A stretch of 11,158 nt of DNA from an uncultured Bacillota bacterium (GTDB taxonomy: Bacteria > Bacillota_I > Bacilli_A > RF39 > UBA660). Both the position numbers and the translations under genes were made by a program. The notes under the pieces are model-generated. The model saw nothing but the letters and a program-made list of their open reading frames with translations, had not been told where the DNA came from and did not search any database. Below are positions 6,039 through 11,158 of the stretch, piece after piece (the stretch's first letter is position 1; every line of letters starts with the position of its first letter). The stretch is taken from contig CAMXBB010000025.1 in NCBI GenBank assembly GCA_947179265.1, positions 1 through 11,158 on the forward strand, given 5' to 3'.

Positions 6039-6602
6039 AGTCTTTTTTAATGATTTTGGAGTACTATCACTTGGCATCGCTTCTAAAATATGTTCAACCT
6101 CTGTTAGATCAATTCCTTCGGCCTTGGCTTTTTCTTCATATGCGAATCGTAACTCTTGCAATAATAAGTCAATTTTTTCATCATATGATAATTCACTATA
6201 AGGTCGAGGAACATTTTTATGCCCCATCTCACTTTGAAATTTTTTAACTTCGGCAATACGTCTTTGTAAATATCCTTCTTCTGGTGTTTGTTTTAATTCT
6301 TTAGGATCTATTTTTTTTATACTTTTTTCTTGAAGCTCTCTTCGAATCATCGAATCAGAAAAATCTTCAAAGGTAAATAGCATAAAGATTGATAAAAAAT
6401 TTAAAAAAGGTACAAAACACATAGAAAGATCCCCAAGAAAACTCTTTACATTTCGTATTCTAGCTTCCCAACCATATAATTCAGGTTCTGTAGAAATATA
6501 TCCAAGTCTCTTTAATTTCACATCATATGCCTTGTCGAAAATTTTTCCACAAGCATATGATGACGCCATAAGTGCTAAATATCCCCCTATTATGAATTCC
6601 AT
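6033..6602 (-). CDS. Array copy 3: small membrane protein of unknown function
   Basis: This 189-residue family member is by eye among the more divergent copies. It keeps the hydrophobic N-terminus (MEFIIGGYLALMASSYACG), the second segment (MCFVPFLNFLSIFMLF, where Ser replaces the second Pro of PxxNxxP), RLGYISTEPELYG, the EEGYLQRRI block, NVPRPYSELSYDEKI and the C-terminal SLKKTN. The linker after the second segment differs most (SMIRRELQEKSIKKIDPKELK). Conservation concentrated in the C-terminal helical part, with variable linkers, suggests selection on that part, perhaps as an interaction surface; this is inference. TTAAGGAGATG supports the start. Confidence 0.85.
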   Translation of the reverse strand: MEFIIGGYLALMASSYACGKIFDKAYDVKLKRLGYISTEPELYGWEARIRNVKSFLGDLSMCFVPFLNFLSIFMLFTFEDFSDSMIRRELQEKSIKKIDPKELKQTPEEGYLQRRIAEVKKFQSEMGHKNVPRPYSELSYDEKIDLLLQELRFAYEEKAKAEGIDLTEVEHILEAMPSDSTPKSLKKTN

Positions 6603-6622
6603 AAATTCATCTCCTTAATCGT

Positions 6623-6628
6623 ATTATA
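6623..6628 (-). promoter_or_regulatory. TATAAT box upstream of array copy 3
   Basis: Same -10-like box at 21 bp from the ATG as in the other copies. No -35 is recognisable. Confidence 0.45.
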
Positions 6629-6641
6629 TAGTAAAAATATC

Positions 6642-6666
6642 AAAAAAACTAGCTAAAATACTAGTT
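6642..6666 (-). terminator. Terminator of array copy 2
   Basis: AACTAG/CTAGTT form a 6-bp stem (6647-6652 with 6661-6666, 8-nt loop) and seven T follow on the minus strand. It is a slightly weakened version of the array hairpin. The TAG stop codon is in the stem. Confidence 0.7.
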
Positions 6667-7230
6667 AGTCTTTTTTAATGATTTTGGTGCGGTATTTGCT
6701 GGCATTGCTTCATAAATTGGTTGAACTTCTGCTAGATCGATACCTTCTGCTTCAGCTTTTTCTTCATATGCTAGTTGTAATTCATGTAATAATATATCAA
6801 TCTTCTCATCATATGATAATTCACTATATGTTCTAGGGGTGTTTTTATTTCCCTTCTCAAGCTGAAACTTCTTAACTTCCTCAATACGTCTTTGTAAATA
6901 GCCTTCTTCTGGTTTAGGGCTTAATTCCTCATCGGTAACTTTACGTAATTTACCTTCACTAATTGCACTTTTTATTTCAGAATCAGAAATTGAATCAAAA
7001 GCAAATATTAAAACGATTGGAACCAAATTTACAAGAGGCACTGCACAAATAAGCAATGTCTTAATCCAATTCATTAGATTGTGAAGTTTTGCTTCCTCAT
7101 CATATAACTCCGGTTCTGTTGAAACATATCCAAGTCTTTTTACCTTACTATAATAAGCTTTATCAAAAAATTCTCCACTAGCATATGATGATAACGCTAA
7201 AGTTATGTATGCTGCTATTACGAATTCCAT
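6661..7230 (-). CDS. Array copy 2: small membrane protein of unknown function
   Basis: This is the 189-residue copy with N-terminal hydrophobic segment MEFVIAAYITLALSSYASG and second segment ICAVPLVNLVPIVLIF. It keeps RLGYVSTEPELY and the EEGYLQRRIEEVKKFQ block. In the usual NIPRPYSELS motif it reads NTPRTYSELS, and it shares YDEKI with copy 3 rather than NDERI. It ends SLKKTN like copy 3. AAAGGAGATG supports the start. The hairpin that should separate it from copy 1 is degenerate, so copies 1 and 2 may be co-transcribed. Confidence 0.85.
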   Translation of the reverse strand: MEFVIAAYITLALSSYASGEFFDKAYYSKVKRLGYVSTEPELYDEEAKLHNLMNWIKTLLICAVPLVNLVPIVLIFAFDSISDSEIKSAISEGKLRKVTDEELSPKPEEGYLQRRIEEVKKFQLEKGNKNTPRTYSELSYDEKIDILLHELQLAYEEKAEAEGIDLAEVQPIYEAMPANTAPKSLKKTN

Positions 7231-7250
7231 AAGTTCATCTCCTTTGGTGT

Positions 7251-7256
7251 ATTATA
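7251..7256 (-). promoter_or_regulatory. TATAAT box upstream of array copy 2
   Basis: Same spacing (21 bp to the ATG) as the sister copies, with the flanking bases more diverged. No -35 is recognisable. Confidence 0.4.
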
Positions 7257-7288
7257 CATTAAAACTATCAAAAAAACTAGTTAAAACT

Positions 7289-7855
7289 TTATACTTTTTT
7301 TAATGATTTTGGTGCATTATTACTTGGCATTTCCTCTAAAAGAGGTTGAACCTCAGTTAGATCAATACCATCTCTTTCAGCTTTTTCTTCATATGCTAGT
7401 TGTAATTCATGTAATAATACAGCAATTCTTTCATCACATGATAATTCAGTATAAGTTCTAGGAATATTTTTATGTCCCATCTCACTTTGAAACTTTTTAA
7501 CTTCCTCAATGCGTCTTTGTAAATAGCCTTCTTCTGGTTCGTCTTTTAACTCTTCAGGAGTTACCTCACGTAAGTTTCCATCTCTTAACCCAGTATTTAT
7601 AACTGAATCAGAAAAAGATTCAAACCAGAATACCATAAAGAATGGTAAAAGATTAAGCAAAGGGATTAGATAGCAAATTATTGATTTAATACGATTAACG
7701 TTTTTTTGTAGATTAGCTTCTTCACCATATAATTCTGGTTCGGTAGAAACATATCCAAGTCTCTTTAGTTTGCTTTTATAAGCTTTACCAAACTTATGTC
7801 CACAAAAGCCAGACGATGCTACTAAAGCTATATAAGCTGCTATAAACAATTCCAT
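7289..7855 (-). CDS. Array copy 1: small membrane protein of unknown function, next to glyS
   Basis: This 188-residue copy is the first of the array in the direction of transcription and by eye one of the most diverged. The second hydrophobic segment reads CYLIPLLNLLPFFMVFWF, keeping PxxNxxP, and the N-terminus carries GFCGHKFGKAYKSK. It keeps RLGYVSTEPELYGEEA, EEGYLQRRIEEVKKFQ and NIPRTYTELSCDERI, and ends SLKKV. GAAGGAGATG lies upstream of the ATG. Its own terminator is degenerate: AACTAGTT is present but the partner half has become ACTTTATAC. The gene begins 50 bp after the glyS stop codon. Confidence 0.85.
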   Translation of the reverse strand: MELFIAAYIALVASSGFCGHKFGKAYKSKLKRLGYVSTEPELYGEEANLQKNVNRIKSIICYLIPLLNLLPFFMVFWFESFSDSVINTGLRDGNLREVTPEELKDEPEEGYLQRRIEEVKKFQSEMGHKNIPRTYTELSCDERIAVLLHELQLAYEEKAERDGIDLTEVQPLLEEMPSNNAPKSLKKV

Positions 7856-7875
7856 ATTATCATCTCCTTCTACGT

Positions 7876-7881
7876 ATTATA
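7876..7881 (-). promoter_or_regulatory. TATAAT box upstream of array copy 1
   Basis: A -10-like TATAAT is 21 bp from the ATG, just after the glyS terminator. This and the four other occurrences at matching positions suggest a repeated minimal promoter. No -35 is recognisable. Confidence 0.45.
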
Positions 7882-7894
7882 TATTAAAATAAGT

Positions 7895-7919
7895 AAAAAA
7901 ACTAGTTAAAATACTAGTT
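7895..7919 (-). terminator. glyS: Terminator of glyS
   Basis: AACTAGT/ACTAGTT form a 7-bp stem (7900-7906 with 7913-7919, 6-nt loop) followed by seven T on the minus strand. The last codons and stop of glyS form the hairpin. It is nearly the same sequence as the array terminators. Confidence 0.8.
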
Positions 7920-9273
7920 TTTCTTTTACATAATTAGCTACTTCTTCTATAGGAAGTACAATTTGTTCCATAGTATCTCTATCTCTTAATGTAACAGTAC
8001 CATTATTTAATGTTTCATCATCAACAGTTATACAATATGGAGTACCAATAGCATCTTGTCTTCTATAACGCTTACCAATATTAGCTGTCTCATCATAAGT
8101 AGTCATAAATTCTTTACTTAGCATAGAAGCTATTTCACTAGCCTTCTCTGCATGATTTTTCTTGATTAATGGTAATACAGCTACTTTATATGGAGCTAAG
8201 AATGGTTTTAATTTTAAGACAACTCTTGTATCTCCATTTTCTAAAGTTTCTTCATTATATGCTTCATTAAGTAAAGCAAGTACCGTTCTATCAAGACCAT
8301 ATGTTGATTCAATAATATATGGGGTATATTTTTCATTAGTCTCTGGATCTAAATATTTTTGAGATACACCTGAATATTCTTCATGACGTGAAAGGTCATA
8401 ATTAGTTCTATTATGAGTACCATTTATTTCTCCCCAACCAAAGCAGAATTGATATTCGATGTCACATGCTTCTTTAGCATAATGAGCTAATTTTTCATGG
8501 TCATGATATCTAAGCTTTTCTTCAGGTAAACCTAAATCCATAAAGAAGCGTTTACCATATTCTTTAAAATAAGCATAAAGCTCAGAATCAGTTCCTTCCT
8601 TACAGAAAGTTTGATATTCCATTTGCTCAAATTCAATAGTTCTAAATGTAAAATTACCTGGGGTAATCTCATTTCTAAACGCTTTACCTATTTGTCCAAT
8701 TGAGAAAGGTAATTTTGCTCTCATTGTTCTTTGAACATTCAAGAAATTTACATATTCACCTTGAGCATTCTCTGGTCTTAGATAAACGATATTCTTAGCA
8801 TCATTAACAACACCTCTTTGTGTTTGGAACATCAAATTAAATTGACGAATATCCGTAAAATTAGACTTACCACATTTTGGACATGGTACTTTATGTTCCT
8901 TAATATATTCCATCATTTCATCTTGGCTCATGGCATCTCCAATAGAAGAATTAGAATAATCATTGATTAAATTATCAACACGATGTCTTGTCTTACATTC
9001 CTTACAATCTGCAAGAGGATCAGAGAAACTTTGTACGTGTCCTGAAGCTTCCCAAACACGTGGATGCATTAAAATATCAGCATCTACTTCATAAGCATTA
9101 TTACGCTCTTGAATAAATCTTTTTCTCCAGCAATCCTTAACAGTATTTTTTAGTCTTGAACCTAAAGGACCGTAATCCCAAGTATTTGCAAGACCTCCAT
9201 ATATTTCACTTCCTTGAAATATAAATCCATATTGTTTACAAAAATTAACTAAATTTTCCATTTCATTTTTCAT
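7906..9273 (-). CDS. glyS: Glycyl-tRNA synthetase, alpha2 (single-chain) type
   Basis: This attaches glycine to tRNA-Gly in the cytoplasm. The 455-residue class II enzyme is of the homodimeric type common in low-GC Gram-positives and mycoplasmas, and of normal length. Visible are YGFIFQGSEIYGGLANTWDYGPLG (about 15-38), two zinc-type cysteine pairs (C90/C93 and C131/C134), and motif 2 (GKAFRNEI..., Arg200, then R-x2-EFEQMEY ending near 220). Motif 3 is STYGLDR with Arg329, and a C-terminal anticodon-binding domain runs from about 360 to the end. ATG 9273 is the start because AAGGAAG lies nine bases upstream; in-frame ATGs at 9282 and 9303 lack a spaced ribosome site. The gene begins one base after the stop of the LOG-family gene, so translation is probably coupled and both share the T-box leader. 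Confidence 0.97.
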   Translation of the reverse strand: MKNEMENLVNFCKQYGFIFQGSEIYGGLANTWDYGPLGSRLKNTVKDCWRKRFIQERNNAYEVDADILMHPRVWEASGHVQSFSDPLADCKECKTRHRVDNLINDYSNSSIGDAMSQDEMMEYIKEHKVPCPKCGKSNFTDIRQFNLMFQTQRGVVNDAKNIVYLRPENAQGEYVNFLNVQRTMRAKLPFSIGQIGKAFRNEITPGNFTFRTIEFEQMEYQTFCKEGTDSELYAYFKEYGKRFFMDLGLPEEKLRYHDHEKLAHYAKEACDIEYQFCFGWGEINGTHNRTNYDLSRHEEYSGVSQKYLDPETNEKYTPYIIESTYGLDRTVLALLNEAYNEETLENGDTRVVLKLKPFLAPYKVAVLPLIKKNHAEKASEIASMLSKEFMTTYDETANIGKRYRRQDAIGTPYCITVDDETLNNGTVTLRDRDTMEQIVLPIEEVANYVKEKLVF

Positions 9274-9274
9274 A

Positions 9275-9832
9275 TTAATCATCTTCCTTTTTCGTATTTT
9301 CAATTGTTTTTAAATATAATTCCAAACTTCTTACATCGCTTACTACATCGATTCTTTTTAACTCACTTTCACTTACAAAACCTAATGAAAAAAGATTCTT
9401 AAGTGCTTTTAGAAGTGGTGTATAAAAATTATCGTGATTGAATAATATAATTGGTTTATCATCATTTGTATTCTTTTTTTCTTCTAAAACGGCAAATAAC
9501 TCTGCCAAGGTCCCGAGACCACCAGGTAAGATAAGTACTACTTCGGATGCTGAATAGATCTTTTTAGTTCTATCAAAAGTATTCATCTCAACTTCATATG
9601 CGTCCACTTCTAAGCCTTTTAAATCATCTAATTTGCTTGAATCAATTATAGCTTTAGTCTTAGCACCTTCATATTTAAAAGTCATAAAGCATTTACCACT
9701 CATGCCCTCTTCTTCACCTTTAAATACTAATTTATGATTGTTATTAGCAAGCATCGTTGCAACCGAACTTGCAAGTTCTCTATATTCTAAGGGAACATTA
9801 GAATTAGATGAACACCCCACAAATATTCTCAT
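9275..9832 (-). CDS. Divergent LOG-family (TIGR00730-like) protein
   Basis: LOG-family proteins have a Rossmann-like fold and typically hydrolyse cytokinin or nucleoside 5'-monophosphates to a free base and ribose 5-phosphate. The 185-residue product has the family signature LPGGLGTLAE (about 102-111, the PGGxGTxxE motif), preceded by Arg88 in a position like the MxERK arginine. The usual GGGxxGLMG segment is changed to KGEEEGMSGKC (about 38-48), so catalytic activity is uncertain. The ATG at 9832 is chosen because GGGAGTGAT sits just upstream and MRIFVGCSS is a typical family start. An open frame extends upstream to 9895 but runs through the T-box terminator. It is the first gene after the glycine T-box leader and its stop is one base from the glyS start. 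Confidence 0.8.
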   Translation of the reverse strand: MRIFVGCSSNSNVPLEYRELASSVATMLANNNHKLVFKGEEEGMSGKCFMTFKYEGAKTKAIIDSSKLDDLKGLEVDAYEVEMNTFDRTKKIYSASEVVLILPGGLGTLAELFAVLEEKKNTNDDKPIILFNHDNFYTPLLKALKNLFSLGFVSESELKRIDVVSDVRSLELYLKTIENTKKEDD

Positions 9833-9844
9833 ATTATCACTCCC

Positions 9845-9905
9845 AAAAAAAATAGAACAAAGCATATATGGGCAAATAAATCGCTGTTCCACCATACTTT
9901 GTTCT
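9845..9905 (-). terminator. T-box attenuator terminator
   Basis: AGAACAAAG (minus, 9897-9905) pairs with CTTTGTTCT (9854-9862) in a perfect 9-bp base stem, followed by eight T. The intervening sequence contains the T-box and the antiterminator strands, as expected for mutually exclusive structures. Confidence 0.85.
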
Positions 9906-9952
9906 CATTTGTCATATAGCTCTGGGTTTTCCACGCCCGTCATCACTTCATG
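9845..9952 (-). promoter_or_regulatory. T-box riboswitch leader for the LOG-glyS operon, with a very short 5' portion
   Basis: The T-box sequence GGUGGAACAGCG (within 9882-9894) differs at one position from the consensus GGUGGNACCGCG. It forms a complete antiterminator (9867-9896): lower stem UAUGG/CCAUA, seven-base bulge UGGAACA, upper stem GCGA/UUGC, loop UUUAU. The competing terminator overlaps it. Uncharged tRNA binding to UGGA would favour the antiterminator and expression. From the predicted start near 9952 to the antiterminator there are only about 56 nt, far shorter than a usual Stem I. A GGG/CCC hairpin (9936-9938 with 9924-9926) has a loop containing GGA (9930-9932); GGC also occurs at 9935-9937. 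Which, if either, is the specifier is not settled by the sequence. Confidence 0.85.
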
Positions 9953-9958
9953 CAATTA

Positions 9959-9987
9959 ATTATAATATCTTTTTCCCCTTTTTTCAA
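9959..9987 (-). promoter_or_regulatory. Promoter of the LOG-glyS operon
   Basis: TTGAAA (9982-9987), a 17-bp spacer and perfect TATAAT (9959-9964). The -35 begins a few bases after the stop codon of the upstream membrane-protein gene, and transcription should start near 9952. Confidence 0.85.
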
Positions 9988-9990
9988 TAC

Positions 9991-10818
9991 CTATTTTCTT
10001 TTATTTTTGATAGTATCTTCATAACATAATAATTTAACGTCAATAATACCATTTACTGTACTATCATGTTCTGCATAATAATCCCATACTCTTTTTATAT
10101 CAGGATTCTTTGCTTCCAAGGTAGTTAGGAAAGGTGTTATATATGCTAAATATTCATCTAATGTTAATCTACCTGCTTCAACTTCTCTTTTTAAGCAAAT
10201 ATTAAAATTCAAATAAACATCGATATTGTCATAATCAATCATATTTGCTGTTTGTTCTGGATAAAGCATTAACTTTCTATAATCAACGTCACCAGTTTCA
10301 TACCAATGATCAAAATCATCCTTAGTTAATACCGATGATGGATTATCACAATCTATTAAAGATTCAATGAGTGAACTACCTTCGATGCCACTATAATAGA
10401 CGTTATAATATAGATAAAATAATTTACGATATTCATTGCTATCATAATCACTATCACCAGCATTTAATAGATCTACTAGAATAGATTTATAATTATATTG
10501 GGTACTTGGTTGTTCATATGCTATTGATGGTTCTATATCTTTTTCTTTAATAGATACAGCAGATTTATATAATCCAAATCCTAATAATCCAACCAAAACT
10601 AATAAAAACAATCCTTTATTTCTTCTAGCTTTTCTAGCTCTAATAACCTTTTTTTGTTCTCTTTCGATTTTTCTTCTTTCGATATTAGCTTCTGCTCTTT
10701 CAATAGATTCCACTTCTTCATCAGTAAAAGTATAAAGTTCTCCATTATCTAATGATAAATATAAATTAGTTTGTATTCCGTCTTGAACAACAACATCGAT
10801 AAATTCAAATTTTTTCAT
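9991..10818 (-). CDS. Single-pass membrane protein of unknown function
   Basis: I do not recognise this 275-residue protein. Residues 1-36 look like a small globular part (MKKFEFIDVVV...DNGELYTFTDEEV). Residues of about 37-68 form a highly charged, Arg/Lys/Glu-rich, probably helical stretch. Residues of about 69-84 (GLFLLVLVGLLGFGLY) are a clear membrane segment. The rest (85-275) is acidic and rich in Tyr, Asp and Leu, and is probably extracytoplasmic because the basic side lies before the membrane segment. AGAGGGG lies upstream of ATG 10818. It has its own promoter overlapping the end of priA, but no terminator is visible between priA and it or after it, so some co-transcription with priA and into the glyS leader is possible. 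Confidence 0.75.
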   Translation of the reverse strand: MKKFEFIDVVVQDGIQTNLYLSLDNGELYTFTDEEVESIERAEANIERRKIEREQKKVIRARKARRNKGLFLLVLVGLLGFGLYKSAVSIKEKDIEPSIAYEQPSTQYNYKSILVDLLNAGDSDYDSNEYRKLFYLYYNVYYSGIEGSSLIESLIDCDNPSSVLTKDDFDHWYETGDVDYRKLMLYPEQTANMIDYDNIDVYLNFNICLKREVEAGRLTLDEYLAYITPFLTTLEAKNPDIKRVWDYYAEHDSTVNGIIDVKLLCYEDTIKNKRK

Positions 10819-10842
10819 ATTTGCCCCTCTTTTGCGTGACTT

Positions 10843-10871
10843 ATTATACTAATATTTTTTTAAATTTGCAA
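10843..10871 (-). promoter_or_regulatory. Promoter of the membrane-protein gene, overlapping the end of priA
   Basis: TTGCAA (10866-10871), a 17-bp spacer and TATAAT (10843-10848). The -35 overlaps the last codons of priA. Confidence 0.65.
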
Positions 10872-11158
10872 ACAATAAATTCTCAAGGGATTTAAATCGA
10901 TTTCTACTGATACATCTTTCTTGCTTAAAAATTCTTGATCAATATCTTTTAAAACATTCATAAGTTTATCATCATGACGATATTTAATAATTATTTGAAA
11001 ACGATATACATTATTTATTCTAAACATCGCTGCAGTTGTTGGACCTAAACAGATACTCGAAATATCGATATTATTTCTTAAATAATTAGCTACTTTAACG
11101 GACTCTTTACTAGCAAGTTCATAGTTCTTACTAGTAACTTTAATACTTACAATATAAT
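10860..11158 (-). CDS. priA: Primosomal protein N' (PriA helicase), C-terminal fragment, runs off the window
   Basis: PriA restarts stalled replication forks by loading the replicative helicase. Only about 99 C-terminal residues are present, open to the right edge, with stop codon TAA at 10860-10862. The fragment fits the PriA C-terminal domain: ...VANYLRNN, then ICLGPTTAAMFRINNVYRFQ, in the place of the family's LGP-x-PxPIxRxxxxYR(Y/W)Q, then IIIKYR, and finally VSVEIDLNPL, matching the family's ending IDxNPxxL. The change from the usual SPI to TAAM is a modest divergence. The match is from recall of known PriA endings, not a search. The frame is continuous with no internal stop. Confidence 0.85.
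   Translation of the reverse strand, partial: YIVSIKVTSKNYELASKESVKVANYLRNNIDISSICLGPTTAAMFRINNVYRFQIIIKYRHDDKLMNVLKDIDQEFLSKKDVSVEIDLNPLRIYCLQI

Larger units (their letters stand above)
4761..7919 (-). repeat. Tandem array of five paralogous gene units, about 628 bp each
   Basis: Five genes of the same family lie head to tail with start-to-start distances of 635, 628, 628 and 625 bp. Gaps between stop and next start are 65, 58, 58, 58 and 50 bp. Four of the five gaps contain an ACTAGT-stem hairpin with a seven-T run; the gap at 7231-7288 has a decayed version. All five have a TATAAT box and an AGGAGATG-type ribosome site. The range includes the glyS terminator at the right end, which belongs to the same hairpin series. 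The order of copies in transcription is 7289-7855, 6661-7230, 6033-6602, 5405-5974, 4761-5339. Confidence 0.9.

Noticed and set aside
4761..7855. Array as an insertion sequence or prophage segment
   Set aside because: No transposase, integrase or phage genes, and no target-site duplications or terminal repeats other than the terminators; composition looks like the neighbours.
5382..7919. ACTAGT repeats as recombinase or attachment sites, or a CRISPR-like array
   Set aside because: Each is a hairpin followed by seven T, placed at a stop codon, which fits terminators. There is no spacer structure and no integrase or Cas gene in the window.
9833..9895. Upstream extension of the LOG-family gene (21 extra residues)
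   Set aside because: The frame crosses the T-box attenuator terminator; MRIFVGCSS with GGGAGTGAT upstream is a much better start.

Overview
This AT-rich window looks like chromosomal DNA of a small-genome gut Bacillota, perhaps a Bacilli/RF39-type or Erysipelotrichia-like lineage. That placement is inferred from gene content: an alpha2-type glycyl-tRNA synthetase, a T-box leader, SepF and DivIVA together, and a TasA/camelysin-like surface protein. Every gene lies on the minus strand, so transcription runs from high to low coordinates. TGG encodes Trp and one gene ends in TGA, so I see no sign of the Mycoplasma code.

In transcription order, the right edge holds the C-terminal end of primosomal helicase PriA (10860-11158, running off the window). 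Next is a single-pass membrane protein of unknown role (9991-10818). A compact promoter and a T-box riboswitch (9845-9987) then precede a two-gene operon, a divergent LOG-family protein (9275-9832) and glyS (7906-9273). The T-box places both genes under control of uncharged tRNA, presumably tRNA-Gly.

The most unusual segment follows: five tandem paralogous genes of about 188-192 codons (4761-7855) for small two-segment membrane proteins that I do not recognise. Each unit carries its own gene, Shine-Dalgarno site and TATAAT box. Most units are bounded by an ACTAGT-stem terminator nearly identical to the glyS terminator. Start-to-start spacing is almost constant (635, 628, 628 and 625 bp).

Beyond the array come cell-division genes: sepF (4270-4683) with its own promoter and a 14-bp palindrome near the predicted transcription start, divIVA (3807-4238), and a cyclophilin-type peptidyl-prolyl isomerase (3244-3759) after an internal terminator-like hairpin. 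Last are a lipoprotein gene (2105-3178) and a 616-residue membrane-anchored surface protein (104-1954). The 3' end of the surface-protein gene contains a GC-rich patch where a variable binding face might sit. Intergenic regions are short, terminator hairpins repeatedly include the stop codon, and promoters often abut the preceding terminator. No gap reaches 300 bases, and I saw no tRNA, rRNA, CRISPR array or transposase.
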